The notes beneath the pieces were generated by a model. It made no database searches. It saw only the letters and a list, made by a program, of their open reading frames with translations, and was not told where the DNA came from. Positions 32,548-41,545 of a stretch of 64,000 nt of DNA are shown in pieces. The number at the start of each line of letters is the position of its first letter. The stretch's first letter is position 1. This DNA comes from Gemmatimonas sp. (lineage in GTDB: Bacteria > Gemmatimonadota > Gemmatimonadetes > Gemmatimonadales > Gemmatimonadaceae): NCBI GenBank assembly GCA_013822425.1, contig PNKL01000008.1, forward strand, positions 1-64,000, given 5' to 3'. Made by a program: the position numbers and the translations under genes.

Positions 32548-35500
32548 TCACGAACACTCCGAATAGCCGCAGGCCAGACAGTGCGCACATCCACTGGCCT
32601 CCACCATCAGTCCGGCACCGCAGTCCAGGCAGGCGCCGTGGAAGCTGTCGAACGGTGCGTGTCGGTCCCCGGGCTGCATCACCACCAGCGCCGCGTGACC
32701 ATGTGGCGTCTCGATCGATACCGGCGTCTCGACGCGCGATGGCTCCGGCGCCGTCCCACCGATCGGCAGTGCCTGCTGGATCCCGCGCTGGTCCGCCTCC
32801 CATTCGGCGAGGGCCTGACCCACCGCGTCCGGCATCGACAGCACCTTGTGTGGTCCCAGGCCGACGGCACGATCCGATGAGATGCCACGAATCTGCTTGA
32901 CGACCTCCGCGAGGGGCACGTCCGAGCGGAGCGCGAGCGAGATCATGCGGCCCAGCGCTTCCGCATCCGCCATCGCGCTGCCGCCCGCCTTGCCCAGATT
33001 GATGAACACCTCGAACGGACGACGCTCCTCGTCTTCCGTAATGTTGATGAACATGACGCCCAGCGGGGTGTCCTTGCGCACCGTGGTGCCTCGCAGCTTG
33101 TCGGGACGGACGCGCTTCCGACGTGGGCGGACCTGTTCGCCTTCGAGCTGATATAGCTGCTGCTCGAGCTTGCGGCGCTCCGCTTCGAGGTCCGTGATGC
33201 GCTCGGCCAGGTTCGCGAGGTCTTCCGTCGTGATCACCGGCCCACTCACGCGCGCCACGCTGGCCTGGTGGGTGGCGCCAGTCGAGAGCACCTGGCCGTC
33301 GCGCGAGCCGTCGCGATAGACCGTGACGCCCTTGCACCGGAGCGCGTACGCCATCTCGTAGATCGTCCGGACGTCCTCCACCGTGGCGGCGTGCGCGAAG
33401 TTCGTGGTCTTGCTGATGGCCGCGTCGCAGTGCTGCTGAAACGCCGCCTGCATGCGCACGTGCCACGCCGCCGGGATCTCGTTCGCCGTGCGGAAGATGT
33501 GCTGGACCGGCTCCGGCACCTCGGGATGGTTGATCGTACCACTCGTCGCAATGCGCTCCATCAGCGCGTCCGTGTACCAGCCCCCGGCCTTCGCCAGCGC
33601 AACGAAGTCTGCGTTGACCTCCGGCATCATCACGCCCGCCTGGTTCCGCATGAACGCGACGGCAAACAGCGGCTCAAGACCCGACGAACAGCCCGCGAAG
33701 ATCGAGATGGTACCGGTCGGTGCCACGGTCGTGATGTTGCAGTTTCGCAGGCGCTGCATCGGGCGAATGCGCTGGCCGGAGTCGTCGCGCGCGCACGTCG
33801 CGTCCGGGCCCCAGATGGACTGCTCCCACTCCGGAAATGCGCCGCGCTCGGTGGCCAATCGCTCGCTCGCCGCCTTGGCCTCGCGGTCCAGGAAGGCCAT
33901 CACCCGGCGCCCGAACTCCACGCCCTCCTCGGAGTCATAGCACAGGCCGAGGCGGATCAGTGCGTCCGCAAAGCCCATCACGCCGAGCCCGATCCGCCGG
34001 ATGCGCTTCGCGAGGGCGTCGATCTCGGGCAACGGGTACCGGTTGGCATCAATCACGTTGTCGAGGAACCGCACGGCCGTGTGGATGTCCGCGGCCATCT
34101 CGTCCCACTGGAACGCGCCGCTCTGCACGTAGAAGCCGAGGTTCACGGACCCGAGGTTACACACGTCGTAGGGCAGGAGATTCTGCTCTCCACAGTTGTG
34201 GACCACGAAACCGTTGGCGACGAACGAGTGAGTTACAGGCTCGGTGAGATCGAACACCTCTTCCAGGCCGTCCGGCACCAGTTCCTGGAAGCGAGCGACG
34301 AAGCGCTCGCGATAGGGGCCACGGCCTTTGTATCCGGCGAGGTGCTCGAGCAGTTGGTTCTGCTTGTGCTGGTGCAGAAAGCCGACCGCCTCCGCAAACC
34401 GCGCCAGGTTGTCCTTGCTAACCACGAGATCGTGATCGGACTGGCAGTCGTACGGTCTACCACCGAACTCGACCGTGCGCGCAGGATGGCGCTCCGGATA
34501 GAGACGAGACACGATCCCGAAATTCAGGAGGAGTCGCTGTACGTCTTCCAAGAGGCAAAGCGATACTGACGTGAGACGCACCGACACTCCACGGGCGGCG
34601 CTGCCGGCGACATGGCCGTCGGCCGTAAACAGCGATTGAAGGAATCCTCGCTGGAAGTCCTCCGTGCCCGCGAAGACCGCAGGTGGAACCCGCGCAACCT
34701 TGTTCTTCGCCGTCACGCCATAGCGTTCGGCGAGCACCGTGCGAAGGCGCTTTGACTGAATGGAGACCATCTCCCGGCTGCGCACCTGCGAGACCCCGAC
34801 CGGTCGAACACCACCGGCGGCGCTGGACGGAATCAGCGAGTTCACATCCGCGCACAAGGCGGGCGCGAGATCCCTATCGTCACCCCAGAATTGCAGTACC
34901 GCGCCCAGATGGTCGGGATTCGTGGTGATATGCCCATCCCCGATGAGCCACCCGAGCACTCGCCCCTCGCTGGCGGTGCCTCGGGTACCGAACCCGCCCT
35001 TGGCGTGCAGGAGGTGGATGTGATCACCTGGTCGGAGGTCCTGAGCTTCGACCCACCCCCGCGTGGTCATGACGCGATGGTCGGCTGTCAGGCGGACGTT
35101 GTACCCCTCCACTGTCTTCAGTCGGTACACCGGCTTGACCCCGCTGGAAAACGGCACTCCAGCAGGACCATACGAACCAGCGCGAAGGCGCCGATCGAGA
35201 GAAACGGAGACCGCCCGACCCTCGGCGGCCAACTCGCCAATCGGTCGCAGCCCCTCGGACGAATAGACCAGCGTCTCCCCGGTTACGCACGGGTTCGTCG
35301 CCTCGTACGCACCCAGGTGCGGCACAGGATTGTACTTGTTCGCCTCGTCGATGAAGAACACTCCGGGCTCCCCTGTCCTCCAGGCGCCCGCGATCATCTG
35401 CTCCCAGACGTCGCGCGCCTGCAGCTGCCCCACGACGTGCGCCGTGTGCGGATCCACGAGGTTGTACGCCGCATCCGCCGCGACGGCCTCCATGAAGGCC

Positions 35501-36147
35501 GTGGTCACCGCCACGGAGATGTTGAAGTTGGTATTCGCGCTCAGGTCATCCTTGCAATGGATGAACTCGAGGATGTCCGGGTGATCCACCCGCAGAATGC
35601 CCATGTTCGCGCCACGCCGCGAGCCGCCCTGCTTGACGACCTCCGTGCTCGCATCGAACATGCCCATGAACGAGATCGGACCGCTGGCGACGCCCTGCGA
35701 GGACTTCACCATCGAGCCCTTCGGTCGCAACCGGGAGAACGAAAAGCCCGTGCCCCCGCCGCTCTGGTGGATCACCGCCATGTTGGCTAGCGTGTCGTAA
35801 ATGCCGCTCTGTCCGTTCTTTAGCGTGTCGTCGATCGGCAGGACAAAGCAGGCCGAGAGCTGTCCGTGCCCGCGGCCGGCGCCGGTAAACGTCGGCGAGT
35901 TCGGCTCGAAGCGCCGCTCCGCCATCAGGGTGTAGAAGCGCAAGGTCAGCGCCTCCACGGCCGCCGCGTCGGCACCGTAACGCGTCTCGACGCTGGCCAG
36001 CACGCGGGCCACGCGGAAGAACAGCTGTTCGGGCGTCTCGATCACCTGACCAGCGCCATCGCGCATGAGATACCGTTTCTCGAGTACCGTGCGGGCATTC
36101 GCGCTGAGATCGGCCGGCGGGAGGCTGGGGGCAGACGAAGACGACAT
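32548..36147 (-). CDS. nrdJ: B12-dependent (class II) ribonucleotide reductase with intein
   Basis: 1199 codons including a 365-aa intein. ATG 36147 follows AGGAGAG by 4 nt. It makes dNTPs from NDPs/NTPs using adenosylcobalamin and is oxygen-indifferent. Class II landmarks: redox Cys in GQLSACFVLPID (C100), SGGGTGFSFSRLRPKGS, STEVVKQGGSRRGANMG, the active-site NPCGEQ (split by the intein), TGTISIFAGCSSGLEPLF and the C-terminal redox/zinc tail CLDCGAG...CAHCLACGYSECS. Near the C-terminus a TSCPD-like domain (TPLGVMFINITEDEERRPFE) is present. The mature enzyme would be about 834 aa. Supplies nucleotides independent of the host. Confidence 0.95.
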   Translation of the reverse strand: MSSSSAPSLPPADLSANARTVLEKRYLMRDGAGQVIETPEQLFFRVARVLASVETRYGADAAAVEALTLRFYTLMAERRFEPNSPTFTGAGRGHGQLSACFVLPIDDTLKNGQSGIYDTLANMAVIHQSGGGTGFSFSRLRPKGSMVKSSQGVASGPISFMGMFDASTEVVKQGGSRRGANMGILRVDHPDILEFIHCKDDLSANTNFNISVAVTTAFMEAVAADAAYNLVDPHTAHVVGQLQARDVWEQMIAGAWRTGEPGVFFIDEANKYNPVPHLGAYEATNPCVTGETLVYSSEGLRPIGELAAEGRAVSVSLDRRLRAGSYGPAGVPFSSGVKPVYRLKTVEGYNVRLTADHRVMTTRGWVEAQDLRPGDHIHLLHAKGGFGTRGTASEGRVLGWLIGDGHITTNPDHLGAVLQFWGDDRDLAPALCADVNSLIPSSAAGGVRPVGVSQVRSREMVSIQSKRLRTVLAERYGVTAKNKVARVPPAVFAGTEDFQRGFLQSLFTADGHVAGSAARGVSVRLTSVSLCLLEDVQRLLLNFGIVSRLYPERHPARTVEFGGRPYDCQSDHDLVVSKDNLARFAEAVGFLHQHKQNQLLEHLAGYKGRGPYRERFVARFQELVPDGLEEVFDLTEPVTHSFVANGFVVHNCGEQNLLPYDVCNLGSVNLGFYVQSGAFQWDEMAADIHTAVRFLDNVIDANRYPLPEIDALAKRIRRIGLGVMGFADALIRLGLCYDSEEGVEFGRRVMAFLDREAKAASERLATERGAFPEWEQSIWGPDATCARDDSGQRIRPMQRLRNCNITTVAPTGTISIFAGCSSGLEPLFAVAFMRNQAGVMMPEVNADFVALAKAGGWYTDALMERIATSGTINHPEVPEPVQHIFRTANEIPAAWHVRMQAAFQQHCDAAISKTTNFAHAATVEDVRTIYEMAYALRCKGVTVYRDGSRDGQVLSTGATHQASVARVSGPVITTEDLANLAERITDLEAERRKLEQQLYQLEGEQVRPRRKRVRPDKLRGTTVRKDTPLGVMFINITEDEERRPFEVFINLGKAGGSAMADAEALGRMISLALRSDVPLAEVVKQIRGISSDRAVGLGPHKVLSMPDAVGQALAEWEADQRGIQQALPIGGTAPEPSRVETPVSIETPHGHAALVVMQPGDRHAPFDSFHGACLDCGAGLMVEASGCAHCLACGYSECS
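34195..35289 (-). other. intein with DOD homing endonuclease in NrdJ (residues 287-651)
   Basis: Splits the extein between ATNP and CGEQ. Block A begins Cys1 (CVTGETLVYSSEGLRPIGEL), block B is VRLTADHRVMTT (TxxH), and the end is VTHSFVANGFVVHN with the His-Asn pair followed by Cys+1 of the extein, so all splicing residues are present. In the middle are two LAGLIDADG-like helices, GRVLGWLIGDGHI and GFLQSLFTADGHVA, each with the catalytic Asp. It appears to be a full-length, splicing-competent and possibly endonuclease-active intein in the same RNR site used by many other inteins. Confidence 0.93.
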
Positions 36148-36330
36148 GAATCTCTCCTGGTGACGGCAATACGGCCCTCGACACGAGGACCCGTACCTAA
36201 AAGCATACGGGTCCGCCACGCCGCACCGGCCGTCCGCGTGGTCCATCCGGGCGCGCGCGCGCCGACTAGGCGACCTCGCCCGCAACCGCCGGCGCCTGGT
36301 GCCGCCGATTGACTCCGGGCAGCAGGCCGC

Positions 36331-36744
36331 TCAGGCGTCCCGCGTCACGGAAGTCTCGGCGGGCACACCAACCAATGACTCGAACCAGTGGCGTGTCTCC
36401 GCCGCGAAGGACCACGAGGCGGTCCGCGCCGTGCGCAGCAGGCGGTGGGTCCCGAGCGTGAGAGGCATGGGCGCGCGCGCCTGCGCCGAGAGCTCCAGCA
36501 ACGCCAACAGCGTCCCATCCAGATGACCGTGCGCATCCTCTCGGCAGACCAGCGCGAGTCGCACGGGCCGTGCGAAGACCCCGGCCGCCACGAGCTGCCG
36601 CAGGGGTGTCGCGTCCGTCTCGCTGGCCGCGATGCACGACTCGCCGACGTAGTAACACACGGCGTCGCCGCGCTCACCCTCGCCGTCGGTGATGTCCACA
36701 CGCACCAGATGCGTGTCCTGAGAGTGGACCTGTCCCGTCTCCAC
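36331..36744 (-). CDS. hypothetical protein (137 aa)
   Basis: GTG start at 36744 with AGGGAGG five nt upstream. Soluble, mixed fold: HLVRVDITDGEGERGDAVCY, LVAAGVFARPVRLALVCRED, LLALLELSAQARAPMPLTLG. No known motif. It stands about 180 bp upstream of nrdJ on the same strand. Function unknown. Confidence 0.6.
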   Translation of the reverse strand: METGQVHSQDTHLVRVDITDGEGERGDAVCYYVGESCIAASETDATPLRQLVAAGVFARPVRLALVCREDAHGHLDGTLLALLELSAQARAPMPLTLGTHRLLRTARTASWSFAAETRHWFESLVGVPAETSVTRDA

Positions 36745-37020
36745 GAAACCCTCCCTGAGCGAACCGAAGACCGGATGACCTTCTGTCCAGTAGGATAGGG
36801 CAGGTCTTCCGAATCCGCTGCGTAGCCGTCGGTGATGTCGTGTGACATCATTGCATTTCGTTTCCGGCTGCGGGCGCGCTCTGATTCATGCGAATCCCTA
36901 CCCCACGCACTGCCCCACGACGGAGGACGCACCTCGATGAACTGGCCGACCTTCGGCTGGTCGAACAAGCGCAGCACCCGCGGCAGGCACTGCCCCTGCG
37001 AGAGCTGACAGACCTACTGG

Positions 37021-37236
37021 ATGAACATCTCCAAGCAGCCGTGGCCCGCGACTTGCTCGGTCGCCCACTGCGCGCTCCGGGCTTCCTTGGGCGGCCACCT
37101 CGCGCATGCCGCAGACGGCACGGAGTTTATCGTGCCACTCTGCGACGTCTGCCACCAGCTTGAGCGGCTGTTTTCGCTGAAGGAAGAGATCACGCTCGTG
37201 CCGGCGACCCCATCGGCAATGTGCCGAGGGCTGTGA
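37021..37236 (+). CDS. small HNH-like/zinc-binding protein, probably interrupted by an in-frame TGA upstream
   Basis: 71 aa from ATG 37021. Contains two paired cysteine sites, ATCSVAHCALRASLGGHL and FIVPLCDVCHQ, then LKEEITLVPA. This matches a common small family with the pattern WxNISK...C..xGC..xA.lGAH...YIVPLC..CH...LVPA. In the family the sequence extends further N-terminally. Here the same frame continues upstream to ATG 36937 (MNWPTFGWSNKRSTRGRHCP, with GGAGG in front) and is broken only by a TGA at 37006-37008, just before QTYWMNISK. So this is either a pseudogene, a sequencing error, or a translated shorter form. Function unknown; treclef-like DNA binding is possible. Confidence 0.6.
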   Translation: MNISKQPWPATCSVAHCALRASLGGHLAHAADGTEFIVPLCDVCHQLERLFSLKEEITLVPATPSAMCRGL

Positions 37237-37343
37237 GCGAGGATACTCGCGCGCAAACCTGTCAGGGATCATCCTCGAGGTGTAGCGCGCTCATCGATGT
37301 CCCCTTGGGCACCTTGGCGGCCGTGAATCGGCCCAGTATCCGA

Positions 37344-38459
37344 TCAGGCGGCACGCGTCGCCGCGAGCACACCGCGCCACCCACCGGGCGCCTCCTCGCC
37401 CTGGCCCTCGAAGTAGATCGGACCGCAGGCATCCGAGAGGCGGAGCCGGACCTGCGATCCCGGCACCGCCGCGAGGATGGCGCGCAAGTAGTTCGCGTTC
37501 ACGTGGATTTCCAACGGCTCGCCCCGGACCGTAGCGCTCAGTTCGCTATCCACGCCGCCACACTCGCGGTCCAGCGTGTGCAAGGCCACGCATCCGTCGC
37601 CGATGCGCATGGCCAGCACCGGCCGCATCTCGGCAGAACGCGGATCGAAGATCGAGGCGACCGTCCGTACGTGCTCCCGAACCGCCTCGAGCGCAAGGTC
37701 CACGCAGCGATCCTGCGGGACGCGCCGCAAGACGTCCCGGAGGGGAGGGAAGGTCCCCTCGAGTCGCGCGAGACGCAGGGCGCCGTTCGCACTATGGAAC
37801 TCCAACGATTCGCTGAGCGGCCGAAGCGCGATGGTTTCATCGTTGAGAAACACGTCGCCCAGCAATCCCAGCGCCTTCGCCGTCACGACTAAATCGCATT
37901 CGGGCGTCATGGCATCGACCGCGACCCGGGTGGCCGACATGACGTGACGGTCCGTCGCTTCAAGCCGCAGCGTCCCTTTGTGAACGACAACGTGGATCCC
38001 GGCGAGAACGGGCGCCGAATCCACCTCACGCGCCGCGAACGCGACGCGTCCGACGGCCCCCGCCAGCGCGCGCAGGGGCACACGCCCGTCGACCACGGGG
38101 GGTGCGTCAGCCGCAAGGAAGGTCGCCGACGGAGGCTCCTGCGCGGTGAGCATCGCTTCGACCATGTCGCCGACCACACGCAGTCCCTGACGCGTCGCCG
38201 AGAGCGCCACGTCGTCGCCGGGAAGTGCGCGCACGAGATCCGCGAGGCGATCGCCCCGCACGAAACATGTGCCTCCGGGCTTGCTGTTCGCCCCGGAAAC
38301 CAGCACGCGCGCACTGGCGCTGGCGCCAACAGCCGACAACCACGCGCCCCGCGCCGTGAACTCGATGCCGATCAGCTGGCCGAGTTGACGGGAACGGAGC
38401 AAGCCACCGAGCGCGACCGCCGCGCGCCGCAGCGCCGATGTCGAAACGGAAAGTGCCAC
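37344..38459 (-). CDS. dnaN: DNA polymerase III beta sliding clamp homologue
   Basis: 371 aa, normal length for a three-domain beta clamp. The N-terminus starts MALSVSTSALRRAAVALGGL; domain 2 has the signature PVLAGIHVVVHKGTLRLEAT, DRHVMSATRV; domain 3 has RPVLAMRIGDGC, and the C-terminal ANYLRAILAAVPGSQVRLRL, SDACGPIYFEG, ending VLAATRAA in place of the usual M(P)xR. It encircles DNA and tethers polymerase. Sequence is divergent from chromosomal clamps, consistent with a replicon-specific copy that could recruit host Pol III or an unseen polymerase. Confidence 0.85.
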   Translation of the reverse strand: MALSVSTSALRRAAVALGGLLRSRQLGQLIGIEFTARGAWLSAVGASASARVLVSGANSKPGGTCFVRGDRLADLVRALPGDDVALSATRQGLRVVGDMVEAMLTAQEPPSATFLAADAPPVVDGRVPLRALAGAVGRVAFAAREVDSAPVLAGIHVVVHKGTLRLEATDRHVMSATRVAVDAMTPECDLVVTAKALGLLGDVFLNDETIALRPLSESLEFHSANGALRLARLEGTFPPLRDVLRRVPQDRCVDLALEAVREHVRTVASIFDPRSAEMRPVLAMRIGDGCVALHTLDRECGGVDSELSATVRGEPLEIHVNANYLRAILAAVPGSQVRLRLSDACGPIYFEGQGEEAPGGWRGVLAATRAA

Positions 38460-38796
38460 AACGACTCCAAGCGGAAGATCGGCGGAGTCTACGGCCGCGC
38501 GTCAGCGCACCGGCACGCCCGGCGACGGACTGGCGCGCGCGGACGACATCCATCGCGACACCGAGCTGATCGCGGAACTGGAGCAATGCGGCAGCGGCCT
38601 CGCGTGCCGCCAGGGCCGTCGACCCGCGCGCAAACGCCGGTTGCGTCATGCCGCGGAGCAGTTGCGGCCAGTCAGGATGATCGACTCGACGAAGGGCACC
38701 GTCAGGCGGCCTGGCGACGCGGGCTGGACGCGAGGTAGCCGCGCAGCACGCCGCTGCTGGCGGGCGCCGACATGAAGTACGACAGCCCGCTTGCGA
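38460..38796. other. unresolved region upstream of the clamp gene
   Basis: 337 bp. Several short minus-strand frames follow each other with overlapping stop/start signals (one ending SSPRRQAA at 38702, one ending TGRNCSAA, one starting MTQPAFARGSTALAAREAAA at 38649), but none forms a complete gene without running into dnaN. This may be a decayed gene or a string of tiny ORFs. The dnaN promoter must lie here. Confidence 0.35.
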
Positions 38797-38949
38797 TCAG
38801 TCCGCGCCAGCAGAGAGCCGTTGGTTCACGCGGCTCTGATCGAGGGCGACCAGCGCGAACCGTGGCTGCGCGGGCTGCTCGCACGTCATGGTGCGCAGCA
38901 CAAGGAAGTCCGTCCCGACAGCGGGCAGCAGGCTCGTCGCGATCGTCAT
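38797..38949 (-). CDS. small hypothetical protein (50 aa)
   Basis: ATG 38949 overlaps the stop of the preceding gene (TGATG). Sequence begins MTIATSLLPAVGTDFLVLRT and ends in a charged tail (ALDQSRVNQRLSAGAD). Coupling and composition support translation; no family recognised. Confidence 0.4.
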   Translation of the reverse strand: MTIATSLLPAVGTDFLVLRTMTCEQPAQPRFALVALDQSRVNQRLSAGAD

Positions 38950-39419
38950 CAGGCAACTCCGAGGGCCGGACGACTCGATGGCACACCGAGTGCGACCCAG
39001 TTCGAGTAGGTCATGGCAGCCACCACATCTTCCGGGACCGAGACGAAGCTGCCGGAGGCCTCGCCGGTCGGCGTGAAGAGCACCCCGCCCTCCCACACCG
39101 TGAGGTCAACTGGGACCTCCCGCGCCGACGCTACGAGCGGCGCGACAACCGCCGGATCGACCACGAGCGTACGCTCCTCCCACAGGGCGCGCACGATACC
39201 GGCATAGCCACGGAACGCATGCGGCGACATCCAGTGCCAGGCGCCGCGCGCCCGGACCGTGATGCCCGTTGCCAGCGGCTGCGCGCGCTGCACGCCACGC
39301 AGCGTGCGCAACAGCGCATGCCATGCGACCGCATCGGCACGCTGTACCCGGATACCCAGTACACCGATCGGTCGGGCCGCCGCACCAGGAACCAGCAGGA
39401 CAAACGACGGGGCGCTCAT
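38949..39419 (-). CDS. hypothetical protein (156 aa)
   Basis: Start taken at ATG 39419 (MSAPSFVLLVPGAAARPIGV); an in-frame start at 39443 is possible. Beta-rich soluble protein (VLGIRVQRADAVAWHALLRT, VDLTVWEGGVLFTPTGEAS). The TGATG overlap with the next small gene indicates an operon. No family recognised. Confidence 0.55.
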   Translation of the reverse strand: MSAPSFVLLVPGAAARPIGVLGIRVQRADAVAWHALLRTLRGVQRAQPLATGITVRARGAWHWMSPHAFRGYAGIVRALWEERTLVVDPAVVAPLVASAREVPVDLTVWEGGVLFTPTGEASGSFVSVPEDVVAAMTYSNWVALGVPSSRPALGVA

Positions 39420-39558
39420 GCGCCGCTCCACGGGACGTGCCACATCACGGCGAGGCTCCTTTGGCTGAATGCACCCGCGCTATCACGATCCGCGGTGACA
39501 CAGCAAGCCTACGGGCCGTTCGGAGCGCACCGGCGATCGCTGCACGTGCCGCGCGCCT

Positions 39559-39966
39559 TCAGCGCGCCATACTCTGGATGCGCCGCACGACGGCGGCGAA
39601 CTGCTCGACCCACGCCGTTTCGAGCTCGGCCAATCGGCAACCACGCCCCCGATGCGGGGCAGACTGCAAGAGGCCCTGGGCGGAGGGGTGGGGCAGCGGG
39701 TACACGGTCCAGGTCGCCGGGACCGCGTGGGCCACCAGCGCAGCCACCCGGCCCAAGGCCATGAGGTGGCGCGCGCCCCGCCCAGCGGCCGTCGCCCACT
39801 CGCGGCGCAATCGCCGCGCATTCGCGATTGAGCGCAACTCCGCGAAGCGCGGTGCCCGGAAGCGCACGCGGTCATCCGTCGGGCACCGGTGCCACGCGTT
39901 CGTGAGCCACACGTCACGCACGACGGGATACACGCCGGCGGTGACGAGCGCATGTCCGGGCTGCAT
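39559..39966 (-). CDS. uracil-DNA glycosylase-superfamily-like protein, N-terminus missing
   Basis: From ATG 39966: VTAGVYPVVRDVWLTNAWHR, a central helix, then HLMALGRVAALVAHAV (the GxxAxxAL-type motif) and VYPLPHPSAQGLL (the HPS active-site motif). These fit the last two thirds of a UDG-superfamily fold. Coding-looking residues continue upstream (LWGDRAGRFVYRVLASGG) to about 40060, close to the HD-GYP stop, but no start codon or the first active-site motif (GExPG) is present. Either a truncated gene or one with a non-standard start. Catalytic competence doubtful. Confidence 0.5.
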   Translation of the reverse strand: MQPGHALVTAGVYPVVRDVWLTNAWHRCPTDDRVRFRAPRFAELRSIANARRLRREWATAAGRGARHLMALGRVAALVAHAVPATWTVYPLPHPSAQGLLQSAPHRGRGCRLAELETAWVEQFAAVVRRIQSMAR

Positions 39967-40075
39967 CGGTACGCTCGCGTCACTCGGCCACGACGCGCAT
40001 CCGCCGCTCGCCAGTACCCGATAGACGAAGCGCCCGGCGCGATCTCCCCAGAGCCCATTTTCGCGTAACTTCGGA

Positions 40076-41404
40076 CTAGGAGACTTGGCTGAGCCTCGGG
40101 ATGCGGGGACCGGTCGAGGGCGGGAGCGCTTCCGCGCCCATGCGTTCCTCTTGAATCGCCGTGACGATGCGGGACCAGTTCTGCGGCAGCAGCACGACCG
40201 CCGCCAACTCCGGGTCGAATTGCGAGGCACTGCCGCGCTCGATTTCCGCCGCGACCTCGTTGGCGTCCATGCTATCCCGATACGGACGGTTCGTGGTCAT
40301 CGCGTCAATCGTGTCCGCCAAGGCAATCACGCGCGCGCCGAACGGAATCGCCGCTCCCACGAAGCCGTCCGGGTAGCCGTGTCCATCCCAGCGCTCGTGG
40401 TGACCGCGCACCGCAGGAACAATCGGTCGCAGCGTCGACGCGTTGCGCACCAGCGCGGCGCCCTTCTCGCTGTGCGTCTGCATCACCAGGCGCTCCTCCT
40501 CGGTCAGTCGGCCAACCTTGCGCAGGATCGGTGCGAACTCCTCGTGAATCTTGCCGACATCGTGGAGCAGCGCCGCCCGCTCGACCCGCAGCACCTCGCG
40601 GTCCTCGCGTCCCGCGAAGCTGGCGATGAGCGCCGAGTAGCGCGCCACCCGGCGTGAGTGACCCGAGGTGTACGGGTCGCGGGCTTCGATGGCGGCCACC
40701 ATGAGTTGCAGCATCTCCTGATGGATGAGCACCAAGGTCGCGTTGTTCTTGAACTGCTGCCGCACCGTGAGCAGGGGCACGAGCAGGAGCAAGGACCACA
40801 GCGGACCGAAGCGTACGTACGAGAGGCAGAACAGGTACCCCAACGGGATATAGATCAGATCCTGGGACAAGGTACTCGTGAAATTTCGGACGAACGTCTG
40901 ACGGAACGGGATCCGTTCGGCGAACCACATGACGCCGGCAAAGCATGCGATGTTGTTCAGCTTCGTGACCTGCGTCAGCACGATGAATGGCACGATCGCG
41001 GGCAGCGCGTGCGTCGACATCTGACCGCCAGCCGCTTGGTACGCGAGCAGGCCGAGGATGAAGCCAACGAGTTGGTTCGAGAAGTTGAACAGCCGCTTGA
41101 TGCTATCGCGCGCCGAGAAAACCTCACCGAAACCGGACACGAACGCATAGCCGGCGACCGACGCCGCTGGCGGGACGAGCGCCCCCATGCTGTGGAACGC
41201 GAGCATCGCCGTGCTGCCCACGGTCCGCGAGTCGAGATCGTAGGCGAAGACGTACGAGAGGGCGGCGAGAAAGGAGAACACCGCGACCGCCTGCACGACG
41301 TCCCGCGTGGGCAGCGGCATCGTGGCGACCACCAGCCCGCACAGCAGCACGCCGAGGACGGTCAGCCCGCCTACATACCAGAGCAGTCGACGCGGGATCG
41401 GCAT
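40076..41404 (-). CDS. membrane HD-GYP domain phosphodiesterase
   Basis: 442 aa from ATG 41404. The N-terminal 215 residues hold about six transmembrane helices (LLWYVGGLTVLGVLLCGLVV, VVQAVAVFSFLAALSYVFAY, LVGFILGLLAYQAAGG and others), a sensor or MASE-like module. The C-terminal HD-GYP domain has HSRRVARYS, LLHDVGKIHEEF (HD), MQTHSEKG, VRGHHERWDGHGYPDG (HH and GYP) and ALADTIDAMTTNRPYR. HD-GYP enzymes hydrolyse cyclic di-GMP, a regulator of pili and biofilm, so it may govern the pilus system on the same replicon. A GTG at 41413 is an alternative start. Confidence 0.88.
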   Translation of the reverse strand: MPIPRRLLWYVGGLTVLGVLLCGLVVATMPLPTRDVVQAVAVFSFLAALSYVFAYDLDSRTVGSTAMLAFHSMGALVPPAASVAGYAFVSGFGEVFSARDSIKRLFNFSNQLVGFILGLLAYQAAGGQMSTHALPAIVPFIVLTQVTKLNNIACFAGVMWFAERIPFRQTFVRNFTSTLSQDLIYIPLGYLFCLSYVRFGPLWSLLLLVPLLTVRQQFKNNATLVLIHQEMLQLMVAAIEARDPYTSGHSRRVARYSALIASFAGREDREVLRVERAALLHDVGKIHEEFAPILRKVGRLTEEERLVMQTHSEKGAALVRNASTLRPIVPAVRGHHERWDGHGYPDGFVGAAIPFGARVIALADTIDAMTTNRPYRDSMDANEVAAEIERGSASQFDPELAAVVLLPQNWSRIVTAIQEERMGAEALPPSTGPRIPRLSQVS

Positions 41405-41479
41405 CGCGTGCACGCGCCGCGAAGCGCGACCTCTCGCCCAACGTGGTCACATCCCTGCCTGATCAGATCACCTATACCA

Positions 41480-41545
41480 TCACTTCCAGATGATGAGATC
41501 GCCTGCCGTGGCGAACCAATTCACGAAGGCAGTAAAGAGCTCCAT
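41480..41545 (-). CDS. 21-aa hydrophobic peptide with strong ribosome-binding site
   Basis: ATG 41545 preceded by GGGGAGGTGAG with good spacing encodes MELFTAFVNWFATAGDLIIW plus a final Lys, then TGA. An amphipathic/hydrophobic helix with one charged residue at each end. It could be a membrane micropeptide or a leader peptide upstream of the HD-GYP gene. Small size makes chance possible; the ribosome-binding site is the main support. Confidence 0.4.
   Translation of the reverse strand: MELFTAFVNWFATAGDLIIWK

Noticed and set aside
38107-38649. 180-aa minus-strand ORF starting MTQPAF
   Set aside because: After about 60 residues it is only an out-of-frame reading of the clamp gene; the short N-terminal part might be real but cannot be closed.
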